64,000 nucleotides of DNA from an uncultured Sphingomonadales bacterium (lineage in GTDB: Bacteria > Pseudomonadota > Alphaproteobacteria > Sphingomonadales > Sphingomonadaceae), in contig CAIJLZ010000008.1 in assembly GCA_903821605.1 (NCBI GenBank), positions 120,383 to 184,382 on the forward strand. Direction: 5' to 3'. How positions within the stretch are numbered: the first letter of the stretch is position 1; each line of letters opens with the position of its first letter. The translations under genes were made by a program, and so were the position numbers. Below, one piece after another: positions 41,108 through 50,607 of the stretch. Under the pieces are notes generated by a model, which was not told the DNA's origin, made no database searches, and saw only the letters and a list, made by a program, of their open reading frames with translations.

Positions 41108-41761
41108 ATGACAGACCAGTCCCCGATCCAGGCCGTTATCCTCCCGGTGACGGCGTTCCAGCAGAACTGCACCCTATTGTGGTGCACCGAAACCATGCGC
41201 GGCGCGTTCGTCGATGCGGGTGGTGATCTCGACATGCTCAAACGGGCCGCCGCCGAAAAAGGCGTGACGGTCGAAAAGCTGCTCGTCACCCATGGCCATA
41301 TCGACCATTGCGGCGGCACCGGCATCCTTGCCGAGGAGCTGGGCGTGCCGATTGAGGGGCCGCAGGAGGACGATCTATTCTGGCTCGATGGGCTGGGCGA
41401 GGGCAAATACGGCATTCCGGGTCGCCCCTTTATCCCCGACCGCTGGCTGCATGACGGCGATCAGGTGACGGTCGGCAAGCTGGTGCTCGATGTGATCCAC
41501 TGCCCCGGCCACACGCCGGGCCATGTTGTCTTTTTTCATCAGCCGTCACGGCTTGCGATGGTGGGCGATGTATTGTTCCAAGGGTCAATCGGGCGGACCG
41601 ATTTTCCGCGCGGCAATCATGACGATCTCATCCGGTCGATCACGGAAAAGCTCTGGCCATTAGGCGACGATGTCCAATTCGTGCCCGGCCATGGCCCGAT
41701 GAGCACCTTCGGGCGCGAGCGGAAAACCAATCCGTTCGTCGCCGACAGCAATTTTGGCTAA
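41108..41761 (+). CDS. Metallo-beta-lactamase-fold hydrolase (YcbL/glyoxalase II-like)
   Basis: The 217-residue protein has the zinc-binding THGHIDHCGG (HxHxDH), HCPGHTPGH, GDVLFQGSIGRTD and VPGHGP, in the order seen in the short glyoxalase II-like YcbL group. It lacks the C-terminal helical domain of GloB, so its substrate is uncertain; thioesters such as S-lactoylglutathione are likely. The start at 41108 gives the family N-terminus (IQAVILPVTAFQQNC); ATG 41096 is also in frame. It diverges from pabBC. Confidence 0.85.
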   Translation: MTDQSPIQAVILPVTAFQQNCTLLWCTETMRGAFVDAGGDLDMLKRAAAEKGVTVEKLLVTHGHIDHCGGTGILAEELGVPIEGPQEDDLFWLDGLGEGKYGIPGRPFIPDRWLHDGDQVTVGKLVLDVIHCPGHTPGHVVFFHQPSRLAMVGDVLFQGSIGRTDFPRGNHDDLIRSITEKLWPLGDDVQFVPGHGPMSTFGRERKTNPFVADSNFG

Positions 41762-41805
41762 GCTTTCGATGAGAAGCGAGCAGACCAGAAAGGGGAGAGC
41801 ACAAC

Positions 41806-43404
41806 ATGGCCACATCCACGGCTGATCCACATCAGATCGACCTAAAGCGTGACCGGCTGGTCATCATCGCATCGTCGCTCGGCACCATTTTCGAATGGTA
41901 CGACTTTTTCGTCTATGGCACGCTCGCCGTGCTGATCGGCAAGCTATTCTTCCCGGAAAGCAGCGACACTGCCGCCTTTTTGATGGCGCTCGCGACCTTC
42001 GGTGTTGGCTTCGGCGTACGCCCGATTGGTGCCGCACTATTTGGCCATCTTGGCGACAAGCTGGGGCGCAAATATACGTTTCTGGTCACCATCACGCTGA
42101 TGGGTGTGGCGACCGCAGGGGTCGGCCTGCTGCCCACCTATGCCACCATCGGGCTTGCCGCCCCGCTGTTGCTCCTCGTGCTGCGCGCGCTGCAAGGGCT
42201 GGCGCTCGGCGGCGAATATGGCGGCGCGGCGATCTATGTCGCCGAACATGCCCCGCGCAACCGGCGTGGTTTTTATACCAGTTTCATTCAGGCCAGCGTG
42301 ATTGGCGGTTTTCTCCTCAGCGTCATCATCGTGTTGAGCACCCGCACCTATGTGGGCGAGGACGCATGGGCCGCATGGGGCTGGCGCGTGCCATTCCTCT
42401 TCTCGATCCTGTTGCTCGCCATTTCGCTCTGGATCCGGTTGAAGCTTTCGGAAAGCCCGGTCTTTCAGGCCATGAAAGAAGCGGGCGAAGTTGCCCATAA
42501 CCCGGTCAAGGAGGCGCTGGATAGCTGGGCGAAGATTCGCCGCCTGCTGACCGTGATGCTGGGCGTCGCCGCTGGTCTGACCGTCGTCTGGTACACCGCC
42601 CAGTTTCAGGCGATGTATTTCCTCCAGAATGCGCTGCGAATGGAAGATAGCGCCGCCCAGCTTTTCATCGGCATTGGTGCGTGCTTCAGCATGTTCTGGT
42701 TCATCCTCTTTGGCTGGGTCTCCGACATTTGGGGCCGCAAGAAGACGATGATCACCGGCTATATCCTGTTCATGGTGCTGATCTTCCCGCTGTTCCACCT
42801 GATGGGCAGCGTGGCGAATCCGCAGTTGACGCAGGCGATGGCGACTCACCCCGTCGTCGTGACCGGCGCCGATTGCCGCTATGATCCGTTCGCCGCTAAA
42901 AAACAGCCAACCGCCTGTGGTGATCTGCTCGCGGCCCTGTCGAAAAAGGGCGTCGCCTATACCAAGGTCAACGCCCCGGTCGGCACCGCGCCGGGCGTCA
43001 CCATCGGCGGCACGGCGGTTGATGTCACCGACCCGGCCAAGCTTGATGCTGCGCTGGCAGCGGCTGGCTATAAGCTTGAAAAAACCACCCCGCCCTGGTC
43101 GGAAGGCTGGAAGATCATCGTCGCGATCGTGTTGATCGGGCTGTTATCGGGCATGACCTATGGCCCGGCCGCCGCCTATCTGGTGGAATTGTTCCCGGCG
43201 CGGACGCGTTATACCTCGCTGTCGATTCCCTATCACATCGGCACGGGTTATTTCGGCGGCTTCCTGCCGTTCATCAGCCAGCTGATCGTCGCCCGGACCG
43301 GCGACCCGTTCGCGGGCATCTGGTATCCGGTATGTGTTGTCGGCATGGCCACGGTGTTCATCACCCTGTTCCTGCCGGAAACATCGGGTAAGGAACTGGA
43401 TTGA
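41806..43404 (+). CDS. MHS-type major facilitator transporter with a large extra loop
   Basis: This 12-helix transporter belongs to the metabolite:H+ symporter group (relatives of ProP, ShiA and KgtP). Evidence is the N-terminal SSLGTIFEWYDFFVYG (23-38), the loop GHLGDKLGRK (80-89), GLALGGEYGGA (131-141) and the end LFLPETSGKE. About 97 residues (335-432) are inserted before the later helices, with cysteines at 357 and 371; that loop is not part of the core MFS fold. The substrate cannot be told from sequence. GGGGAGA lies upstream of the ATG. Confidence 0.88.
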   Translation: MATSTADPHQIDLKRDRLVIIASSLGTIFEWYDFFVYGTLAVLIGKLFFPESSDTAAFLMALATFGVGFGVRPIGAALFGHLGDKLGRKYTFLVTITLMGVATAGVGLLPTYATIGLAAPLLLLVLRALQGLALGGEYGGAAIYVAEHAPRNRRGFYTSFIQASVIGGFLLSVIIVLSTRTYVGEDAWAAWGWRVPFLFSILLLAISLWIRLKLSESPVFQAMKEAGEVAHNPVKEALDSWAKIRRLLTVMLGVAAGLTVVWYTAQFQAMYFLQNALRMEDSAAQLFIGIGACFSMFWFILFGWVSDIWGRKKTMITGYILFMVLIFPLFHLMGSVANPQLTQAMATHPVVVTGADCRYDPFAAKKQPTACGDLLAALSKKGVAYTKVNAPVGTAPGVTIGGTAVDVTDPAKLDAALAAAGYKLEKTTPPWSEGWKIIVAIVLIGLLSGMTYGPAAAYLVELFPARTRYTSLSIPYHIGTGYFGGFLPFISQLIVARTGDPFAGIWYPVCVVGMATVFITLFLPETSGKELD

Positions 43405-43437
43405 ACCACCCGTAGGAACGGGCAAATCCACTTGACC

Positions 43438-43469
43438 TTGCGGGGCTGAATCGCTAGTCAGCCCCGCAA
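43438..43469. terminator. Hairpin between the MHS transporter and rpsT
   Basis: A perfect 12-bp stem, TTGCGGGGCTGA with TCAGCCCCGCAA around an 8-base loop, lies 34 bp after the transporter stop. It has no T-run, so it may be a weak terminator, or part of the rpsT leader, since S20 is autoregulated in other bacteria. Confidence 0.5.
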
Positions 43470-43531
43470 CGTCGGTGCGGAATCACGTTTTCGCGCCGTT
43501 TTTTCTTTTTTTCGATTATCGAGGACAGATC

Positions 43532-43795
43532 ATGGCGAATACGCCCCAGGCCAAGAAGCGCATCCGTCGCAACGCCCGTCGCGCCGAAGTCAACGGCAGC
43601 CGTCTGGGCCGCATCCGTACCTTCGTTAAGAAGGTCGAAGCGGCGCTCGAAATTGGCGATAAGTCTGCTGCTGCAACCGCGCTGTCGGACGCGCAGCCGG
43701 AAATGGCCCGTGGCATTGCCAAGGGCGTGCTCCACAAGAACACTGTGGCTCGCAAGTTCTCGCGCCTGACCAAGCGGATCGCTGCTCTCGGCTGA
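43532..43795 (+). CDS. rpsT: Ribosomal protein S20
   Basis: S20 is a primary 16S rRNA-binding protein of the small subunit. The 87-residue, Lys/Arg- and Ala-rich sequence starts [17 protein letters not shown] and ends [16 protein letters not shown], the standard pattern. GAGG lies seven bases upstream of the ATG. An intrinsic terminator follows at 43846. In many alphaproteobacteria dnaA follows rpsT, but here glnB does. Confidence 0.98.
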   Translation: MANTPQAKKRIRRNARRAEVNGSRLGRIRTFVKKVEAALEIGDKSAAATALSDAQPEMARGIAKGVLHKNTVARKFSRLTKRIAALG

Positions 43796-43845
43796 TCCTT
43801 GGTCCCGACCCTTTGGTGGGTTGGTCCAACGCTGAACTCAAGATC

Positions 43846-43878
43846 AAAGGTCGGTGGCATCTGCCCCCGGCCTTTTTT
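43846..43878 (+). terminator. Intrinsic terminator after rpsT
   Basis: AAAGGTCGG pairs with CCGGCCTTT (one G-U) around a 12-base loop, followed by a T-run ending at 43878. Confidence 0.75.
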
Positions 43879-43918
43879 CGTACGCGCAGGGCCGCAACAG
43901 GCCACCAAAAGAGTTATT

Positions 43919-43962
43919 GCCTTTTTTTTAGGCAAAAATGCCCATATGCCTGTTTTTTAGGC
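43919..43962. promoter_or_regulatory. Two GCCT-N7-AGGC boxes upstream of the glnB promoter
   Basis: The boxes read GCCT-TTTTTTT-AGGC (extended to TTGCCT and AGGCAA) and GCCT-GTTTTTT-AGGC, with starts 29 bp apart. They lie 54-97 bp upstream of the sigma-54-like promoter, where an enhancer-binding activator would sit. They do not match the NtrC consensus, so the bound protein is unknown. Confidence 0.35.
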
Positions 43963-44015
43963 GCGAAAATCCGTGAGATAAGCAGGATTTCCATGCGTTT
44001 TTGGGACTCCCAAAC

Positions 44016-44031
44016 TGGCACGCTTATTGTA
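44016..44031 (+). promoter_or_regulatory. Sigma-54-type promoter of glnB-glnA
   Basis: TGGCACGCTTATTGTA matches the -24/-12 consensus TGGCACG-N4-TTGCW with one change (GT for GC at -12), and the GG and GT are 10 bp apart as required. It is 68 bp upstream of the glnB start. Nitrogen-controlled sigma-54 promoters are typical for glnBA. Confidence 0.7.
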
Positions 44032-44086
44032 TGACGCGGAGGTGGGATTGTCGTTCTCATGGCAGCCTACATAAATCGATTTCTAA

Positions 44087-44437
<351 letters not shown>

Positions 44438-44504
44438 TCCGAACTCAAATTTTCAATCATCTGTCGCATTGGTCCTGCGGGACAATCAAAGGAAGGTAAC
44501 AAGA

Positions 44505-45917
44505 ATGGCGAATACGGCCCAAGACGTGCTGAACCTGATCAAGGACAAGGAAATCGAGTGGGTCGATCTCCGTTTCACCGACCCGAAGGGCAAGTGGCAG
44601 CACCTGACCATGTGTTCGGTGGTTGTCGGCGAAGACGAACTGAACGAAGGTTTCATGTTCGACGGCTCGTCGATCGACGGCTGGAAGGCCATCAACGAAT
44701 CGGACATGATCCTGAAGCCGGATCTGGACGCCGTTTGGGTTGATCCGTTCTCGGCCACGCCGATGCTCATTCTGGTTTGCGACATTGTCGATCCGGCCTC
44801 GGGCGAACTCTACACCCGCGATCCGCGCTCGACCGCGAAGCGCGCCGAAGCCTTCCTGCAGTCGACCGGCCTTGGCGATACCGTCTATGTCGGCCCGGAA
44901 GCTGAATTCTTCATGTTCGACGATGTGAAGTTCGACACCGGCTATCATGAATCGTTCTTCAAGATCGACGATATCGAACTGCCGACCAACACCGGCCGCG
45001 ATTATGCCGATGGCAACCTTGCCCACCGTCCGCGCGCCAAGGGCGGCTATTTCCCGGTTGCCCCGGTCGATAGCGCTGTCGACATCCGTGCCGAGATGGT
45101 TTCGACCATGCTCGAAATGGGCCTGCCGTGCGACAAGCACCACCATGAAGTGGCCTCGGCCCAGCACGAACTCGGCCTGACCTTCGGCACGCTCGTCCAG
45201 ACGGCCGACCGCATGCAGATCTACAAATATGTCGTGCACATGGTTGCTCAGGCCTATGGCAAGACCGCAACCTTCATGCCGAAGCCGATCAAGGAAGATA
45301 ACGGCTCGGGCATGCACACCCACATCTCGATCTGGGATAAGGGCAGCCCGCTGTTCGCTGGCAACGGCTATGCTGGCCTGTCGGACATGTGCCTGTACTT
45401 CATCGGCGGCGTCATCAAGCACGCCAAGTCGCTGAACGCCTTCACCAACCCGACCACCAACAGCTACAAGCGTCTGGTCCCGGGCTATGAAGCACCGGTG
45501 CTGCTGGCCTATTCGGCTCGCAACCGCTCGGCCTCCTGCCGTATTCCCTACGGTTCGGGTGCCAAGGCGAAGCGCGTCGAGTTCCGTTTCCCGGACGCGA
45601 TGGCCAACCCGTATCTGTGCTATGCGGCGCTGCTGATGGCTGGTCTGGACGGTATCCAGAACAAGATCCATCCGGGCGAAGCCATGGACAAGAACCTTTA
45701 CGATCTGCCGCCGGCCGAACTGGCTCAGGTGCCGACCGTTTGCGGTTCGCTGCGTGAAGCTCTCGAGTCGCTCGAAGCCGATCACGACTATCTGCTCAAG
45801 GGTGACGTGTTCACCAAGGACCAGATCGAATCCTACATCGAACTGAAGTGGCCGGAAGTCGCTCGTTGGGAAATGACCCCGAGCCCGGTCGAATTCGACA
45901 TGTACTATAGCTGGTAA
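44505..45917 (+). CDS. glnA: Glutamine synthetase type I
   Basis: GlnA makes glutamine from glutamate, ammonia and ATP, the main ammonia-assimilating step. The 470-residue enzyme has [11 protein letters not shown], the metal-binding [32 protein letters not shown] and the adenylylation-site region NLYDLPPAE with its tyrosine. AAGGAAGG precedes the ATG. It follows glnB and ends at a strong terminator. The codon use looks more biased (GGT, GTT) than its neighbours, consistent with high expression. Confidence 0.98.
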   Translation: MANTAQDVLNLIKDKEIEWVDLRFTDPKGKWQHLTMCSVVVGEDELNEGFMFDGSSIDGWKAINESDMILKPDLDAVWVDPFSATPMLILVCDIVDPASGELYTRDPRSTAKRAEAFLQSTGLGDTVYVGPEAEFFMFDDVKFDTGYHESFFKIDDIELPTNTGRDYADGNLAHRPRAKGGYFPVAPVDSAVDIRAEMVSTMLEMGLPCDKHHHEVASAQHELGLTFGTLVQTADRMQIYKYVVHMVAQAYGKTATFMPKPIKEDNGSGMHTHISIWDKGSPLFAGNGYAGLSDMCLYFIGGVIKHAKSLNAFTNPTTNSYKRLVPGYEAPVLLAYSARNRSASCRIPYGSGAKAKRVEFRFPDAMANPYLCYAALLMAGLDGIQNKIHPGEAMDKNLYDLPPAELAQVPTVCGSLREALESLEADHDYLLKGDVFTKDQIESYIELKWPEVARWEMTPSPVEFDMYYSW

Positions 45918-45943
45918 CAGCTCGCGATCTGATCGCAACGAAA

Positions 45944-45973
45944 GCGCCCGGGGGGAAACCTCCGGGCGTTTTT
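45944..45973 (+). terminator. Intrinsic terminator after glnA
   Basis: CGCCCGGGGG (45945-45954) pairs with CCTCCGGGCG (45959-45968) around a four-base loop and is followed by five T residues. It is 28 bp past the glnA stop. Confidence 0.85.
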
Positions 45974-46032
45974 GCATTTGGGGCTGTCGACGGGCGAGCA
46001 ACCACCCCGCCCGCTTCTTATTCGACTGGCCC

Positions 46033-46935
46033 TTATTCGACGGGGACCGGATGTTCTGGCCGGGCCGCACGCGAAGCGAGCCAGCAGGCCCCCACGATCA
46101 GCGAGGCGCCGATAAGCGTGGCCGGGGCCACGCCTTCGCCAAAGAACCACCAGCCGAACAGCACCGCCCACAGAAATGCGGTATATTCGACCGGCAACAG
46201 ATATTGCGCTTCGGCCCGGCCATAGGCCCACGACAGCAGCGTCAGCGAGATGCTCGCCAGCACGGCGGCAAGGGCAATTTTCGGCAGCAACACCGCATCC
46301 GGCACCACCGCCAGCCATGGCGCGGCGAGCAGGAACAGCAAGAACATGAAGACATTCTGGAAGGTGCTGACCTCAATCGGATCACTATGCGCCGCCTGTT
46401 GGCGCTGGAGGATCAGATTATAGGCATAAGCACAGGCCGAAATCAGGATCGATCCGGCCCCCAGCAAGGCATCGGGCCGATGCGCGCCGCCGACCTTGGA
46501 CAACAGGATCACCACAACGCCCAACAGGCCGATCAGCGTCGCGCCAATCGCCCCCGGGCTGAGCTGCTCCCCCAGGATCACCCGCGCGAGATACAGCGCG
46601 ATCAGCGGCGCGATAAAGGAGAGGGCCAACGCCTCGGCCAACGGTGTGCGGGCAAGGCCCCAGAAGAACAGCAACGTCATCACCGCGGCCAGCGCGCTGC
46701 GCAATGCGTGAAAGCGCAGCGCCATGCGAGTCGGCCATTGCTCGCGGCGCAGCAGGTAAATGACCCCGGTAACAATCGCCCCCAAAAGCGCGCGCCAGAA
46801 CATCGCATTATACGCGCCCACCACCAGCGTCACGCCCTTGAGCAGCGCGTCCATCAGCGAAAATAGCCCCGTGCCGAGCATCGCAGCGGCCAAGGGAGCA
46901 GTTAGAGCATGACGAGATGCAACGGAACGGATCAT
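46033..46935 (-). CDS. EamA/DMT-family transporter
   Basis: This inner-membrane transporter has about ten hydrophobic helices arranged as two EamA repeats; the first is about residues 15-140 and the second 155-290 (WAYGRAEAQYLLPVEYTAFLW split across the second half). DMT proteins often export metabolites, but the substrate is unknown here. The start is MIRSVASRHAL at 46935, with an AGG six bases upstream; ATG 46950 is also possible. It converges with glnA and is divergent from the ABC exporter. Confidence 0.85.
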   Translation of the reverse strand: MIRSVASRHALTAPLAAAMLGTGLFSLMDALLKGVTLVVGAYNAMFWRALLGAIVTGVIYLLRREQWPTRMALRFHALRSALAAVMTLLFFWGLARTPLAEALALSFIAPLIALYLARVILGEQLSPGAIGATLIGLLGVVVILLSKVGGAHRPDALLGAGSILISACAYAYNLILQRQQAAHSDPIEVSTFQNVFMFLLFLLAAPWLAVVPDAVLLPKIALAAVLASISLTLLSWAYGRAEAQYLLPVEYTAFLWAVLFGWWFFGEGVAPATLIGASLIVGACWLASRAARPEHPVPVE

Positions 46936-47044
46936 AAGCAGCCTATACATGGAGCCGCCGCCCGACCAAAATAGAGATTAAACTATGAAAAGGGCGGGCG
47001 TCTGCCATTGAGGCCGAGCGGCGCGCCTGCTAGGCGATATCGCC

Positions 47045-48823
47045 ATGGCACGCCGTAACAGCCCCGACGCGGGCAATCGCAAACTTGATTCGCTCCGCAT
47101 GATCTGGGCGTTCGCCCGCTGCTATCCCAGTCGGATTGCTGCCGCGATCGGCGCGCTCATCACATCTTCAGCCGCCACCATGGCGATCCCGAACGGGTTC
47201 CGTCTGGTTATCGACAAGGGCTTCGCCGCCCAGAATGGCGGCGATATCAGCCGCTGGTTCATGTATTTGTTCATGGTGGTCGGCGTGCTCGCCATCGCCA
47301 CCGCCTTGCGCTTCTACTTTGTCTCGTGGCTGGGTGAACGCGTGGTGGCCGATATCCGCATCGCGGTGCAGCACAATTTGCTCCGCCTTGCCCCAAGCTA
47401 TTTCGAGGAAAACCGCCCTGCGGAAATCACCTCGCGCATCACCTCCGATACCACGCTAATCGAACAGCTGGTGGGCACCACCGTCTCGCTGGGCCTACGC
47501 AACAGCCTGACCGGGCTTGCCGGGATCATCTATCTGTTCGTGATCGCGCCGAAGCTGGCCGGCATGATGCTGCTGATCATCCCGTTGGTGGTCGTGCCGA
47601 TCCGCATCATCGGCAAGCGGCTACGCGCGGTCGCCCGCAGCAGTCAGGACCGTATCGCCGATGTCGGGACGATCATCAGCGAAGTCCTCTCTGCGATGAA
47701 GATCGTGCAGGCATTCGGCCAGCAACAGCGCGAAGGCGAACGGTTTCAGGCCTCGGTCGAAACCGCCTTTGCCACGGCCTGCAAGCGGATCCTGCTGCGC
47801 GCCCTGCTCACCGTTATCGTCATCGCGCTGATCTTCGGTTCAATCACCTTCGTGATGTGGCAAGGCGCGCTTGATGTGCAGGCGGGCCGGATCACCGGTG
47901 GCACGATTGCCGCATTTGTGCTGACCGGCGCGCTGGTTGCGGGGTCACTTGGCACGCTGGCAGAAGTCTATGGCGACCTGGTGCGTGGTGCCGGTGCGGC
48001 TGGCCGATTGGCTGAACTGCTCGCCCAGCAGCCCGCCATTGCCGCCCCTGTCCATCCGATAGCGCTGCCCTCCCCTGGGCGCGGCGAAGTCGTGTTCGAC
48101 CATATCGGCTTCCGCTACCCGACCCGATTGGAACAGCTTGCGCTTGATGATTTCTCGCTCACCGTCGCGCCGGGCGAAACGGTCGCGATTGTCGGCCCGT
48201 CAGGGGCGGGCAAATCCACCCTGTTCCAATTGATCCAGCGGTTTTACGATCCGGAAAGCGGCACGATCCGGATGGATGGGGTCGCCCTGCGCGATGCCGA
48301 TCCAGCCGATATTCGCCAGCATCTTGCGATGGTGCCACAGGAAACCGTGCTGTTCGCCGCCTCGGCGCGCGACAATCTGCGCTATGGCAATTGGCATGCG
48401 GGAGATGACCAGCTCTGGGCGGCGGCTGAAACCGCCAATGCGGCCGATTTCCTGCGCGAACTGCCGCAAGGTCTCGACACCTTCATGGGCGAGGGCGGCG
48501 CACGCCTGTCCGGTGGCCAGCGCCAACGTGTCGCCATCGCCCGCGCCCTGCTGCGCGACGCGCCGATCCTGCTGCTTGATGAGGCCACATCCGCCCTCGA
48601 CGCCGAGTCAGAACGTCTCATTCAAGATGCGCTCGACCGGTTGATGCAGAACCGCACCACCATCGTGATTGCCCATCGCCTCGCAACGATCCGCTCGGCA
48701 GACCGTATCATCGTGATGGACAAGGGCAAGATCGTGGAAATCGGCACGCATGACAGCCTCGTGGCGCAGGACGGGACCTATGCCCGACTTGCACGGCTGC
48801 AATTCGACGGTATTCAGATCTAG
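47045..48823 (+). CDS. ABC exporter, fused permease and ATPase (MsbA-like)
   Basis: The 592-residue half-transporter has six transmembrane helices in residues 20-310 and an ATPase domain with VGPSGAGKST (Walker A), LSGGQRQR (signature), ILLLDEATSALD (Walker B) and IVIAHRLATI. It resembles MsbA-type lipid or drug exporters and should act as a homodimer. The alphaproteobacterial name for this group is often just lipid A export-like, and I cannot fix the substrate. It starts 110 bp upstream of a divergent EamA gene. Confidence 0.88.
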   Translation: MARRNSPDAGNRKLDSLRMIWAFARCYPSRIAAAIGALITSSAATMAIPNGFRLVIDKGFAAQNGGDISRWFMYLFMVVGVLAIATALRFYFVSWLGERVVADIRIAVQHNLLRLAPSYFEENRPAEITSRITSDTTLIEQLVGTTVSLGLRNSLTGLAGIIYLFVIAPKLAGMMLLIIPLVVVPIRIIGKRLRAVARSSQDRIADVGTIISEVLSAMKIVQAFGQQQREGERFQASVETAFATACKRILLRALLTVIVIALIFGSITFVMWQGALDVQAGRITGGTIAAFVLTGALVAGSLGTLAEVYGDLVRGAGAAGRLAELLAQQPAIAAPVHPIALPSPGRGEVVFDHIGFRYPTRLEQLALDDFSLTVAPGETVAIVGPSGAGKSTLFQLIQRFYDPESGTIRMDGVALRDADPADIRQHLAMVPQETVLFAASARDNLRYGNWHAGDDQLWAAAETANAADFLRELPQGLDTFMGEGGARLSGGQRQRVAIARALLRDAPILLLDEATSALDAESERLIQDALDRLMQNRTTIVIAHRLATIRSADRIIVMDKGKIVEIGTHDSLVAQDGTYARLARLQFDGIQI

Positions 48824-48921
48824 TCCCCCTAATAGAGGCCAAGCTGATCGCCAATCTTCCTGCCCGTCTCGCGCCCGCGCTGTTCCTGCTGTCGTTCCGG
48901 CATCGGGACAGCCTTGCGGGC

Positions 48922-50571
48922 ATGGCCGGACGCGGCGGATGGCGAACCGTCGCGGCACGACGCGGCGAAGGGGCGGATCAACGCTTTCTCGAATCCGAAG
49001 CCCGGATCGCGGTGGTCGATGCGCGCGATGCATTGTTCGACGGGTTGGAAGCGCTCCGCCTGCTGGCCAGCCCAACCGGCACCACCGGCGCGGCGCTCGT
49101 CGTGCTGTTGGGCCGCAAAGACCGCAGCGCGCTCGACACCGCCTATCAGGCCGGAGCGACCCATTATCTCGTCGAACCTTTTACCGAGAGCGACTTTCAC
49201 CACAGCCTGCGCTTCGCTGAACGCCATGCGCGCCGTGTCGCCGGTCATTGGAAACGCGCATCGCGCGATGGCAATGGCGATGCCGCCGATGCCGAACCGG
49301 AGGTGCAGGCGCATGACACGCGCGATGTGCTGACCAGCCTTGCCGATGCGGCCGCCGTGCATCACTGGCTTGATGATCAACTCGCCCAGCCGGAAGGGCA
49401 GATCGCACTGTTGCTGGTCGGCGTCACGCAGATTGAACAGGTCAACGCCGCTTATGGCCGCCGCGCGGGCGACATGCTGCTCCAGATGTTGGCCCGTCGC
49501 CTTGATCGGCTGGTGGCATCCGCCGGTCGCCGCCTCAGCCTGATCGGGCGCATCGCCGGAGCTGAATTTGCCATCGTGCTGCATGATGAGCGGGCAAGCG
49601 ACATCGCCCAGATGCTCGCCGAACAAATTGTCACGGAAGTGGGACGGCCCTTTGTGGTCGATGGTGACATCATCACCGTCAACTGCCGCAGCACCATCGC
49701 CATGGCACGCAGCGGCGATGATGCGATGCGACTGGTTCGGCGGGCCAGCCTGGCGCTTTCCGGCGCTGATATTGGCGACGACAAGATCGTCGACGGACAA
49801 CGCATCAACCTCAATGCGGATCTCCACAGCGCGCTGGCCAGCGATGCCATCGAATTGCTGTTCCAGCCGCAATGCCGCAGCGCCGACGGGCGCATGGTCG
49901 GGGTCGAAGCCTTGGCCCGTTGGCAGCATCCGGTGCTGGGACAAATCAACGCCACCACCTTGTTCGATGTTGCCGCCCGCGCCGGGTTGATCGAACCGCT
50001 TTCCGCCCATGTCCAGCGCAAAGCCCTGACGATTGCGGCCCGCTGGCGAGGTCGGCTCGCCCCTTTGCGGCTCGCGGTCAATATCACCGCGGCCGATCTC
50101 GCGCTGCCCGACATGGCGGCCAGAATTGGCCGGATATTGGCGGAAACCGGTTTTCCGGCCACGCGGCTGACACTGGAGGTCACCGAAAGCGGGCTGATCG
50201 ACAATCTGGCCGAAGCCGCCCATCACCTCGCAGAATTGCGCGCGCAGGGCATTCGCATCGCGATTGACGATTTCGGCACCGGCTATTCGAGTCTCGCCTA
50301 TCTCAAGAGCCTGCCGCTCGATTATCTCAAGATCGACCAGCATTTCTCCCGCGATATTGCCGGATCACCCCGCGACCGCATCGTGATCCGCAGCGTGATC
50401 GAAATGGCGCTCTCGCTTGGGCTTGATGTCATTGCCGAGGGAATCGAAACCGAAGAGCAGCTCGCACTGATCGCGGCCGAAGGATGCAACCTGATACAGG
50501 GCTTCATCTTCTCGCCGCCGCTGACATCGGCCCAATTGGTTGCTTTTGCCGCACGCCAACCCCAAGATTGA
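48922..50571 (+). CDS. Degenerate-GGDEF/EAL c-di-GMP phosphodiesterase
   Basis: The 549-residue protein has a receiver-like N-region without the usual phosphoryl-acceptor pattern (about 1-110), a degenerate GGDEF domain with AGAEF (212-216) in place of GGDEF, and an intact EAL domain (about 305-545). EAL is at 329-331, with Asn387, Glu419/422, DDFGTG (449-454), Lys470 and AEGIETEEQ present, so hydrolysis of c-di-GMP is likely and synthesis is not. The frame stays open to 48844 without ATG, GTG or TTG; a CTG there has GAGG five bases upstream, so the true start may be earlier. It follows the ABC exporter by 98 bp. Confidence 0.88.
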   Translation: MAGRGGWRTVAARRGEGADQRFLESEARIAVVDARDALFDGLEALRLLASPTGTTGAALVVLLGRKDRSALDTAYQAGATHYLVEPFTESDFHHSLRFAERHARRVAGHWKRASRDGNGDAADAEPEVQAHDTRDVLTSLADAAAVHHWLDDQLAQPEGQIALLLVGVTQIEQVNAAYGRRAGDMLLQMLARRLDRLVASAGRRLSLIGRIAGAEFAIVLHDERASDIAQMLAEQIVTEVGRPFVVDGDIITVNCRSTIAMARSGDDAMRLVRRASLALSGADIGDDKIVDGQRINLNADLHSALASDAIELLFQPQCRSADGRMVGVEALARWQHPVLGQINATTLFDVAARAGLIEPLSAHVQRKALTIAARWRGRLAPLRLAVNITAADLALPDMAARIGRILAETGFPATRLTLEVTESGLIDNLAEAAHHLAELRAQGIRIAIDDFGTGYSSLAYLKSLPLDYLKIDQHFSRDIAGSPRDRIVIRSVIEMALSLGLDVIAEGIETEEQLALIAAEGCNLIQGFIFSPPLTSAQLVAFAARQPQD

Positions 50572-50607
50572 CCCTGTTTTCCTTCTCCTAGCTTGAGTAT
50601 GCGCCCC

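Noticed and set aside
40655..41761. A longer version of the metallo-beta-lactamase-fold protein beginning inside pabBC.
   Set aside because: The extra N-terminal part is antisense to pabBC; the family N-terminus appears at 41108.
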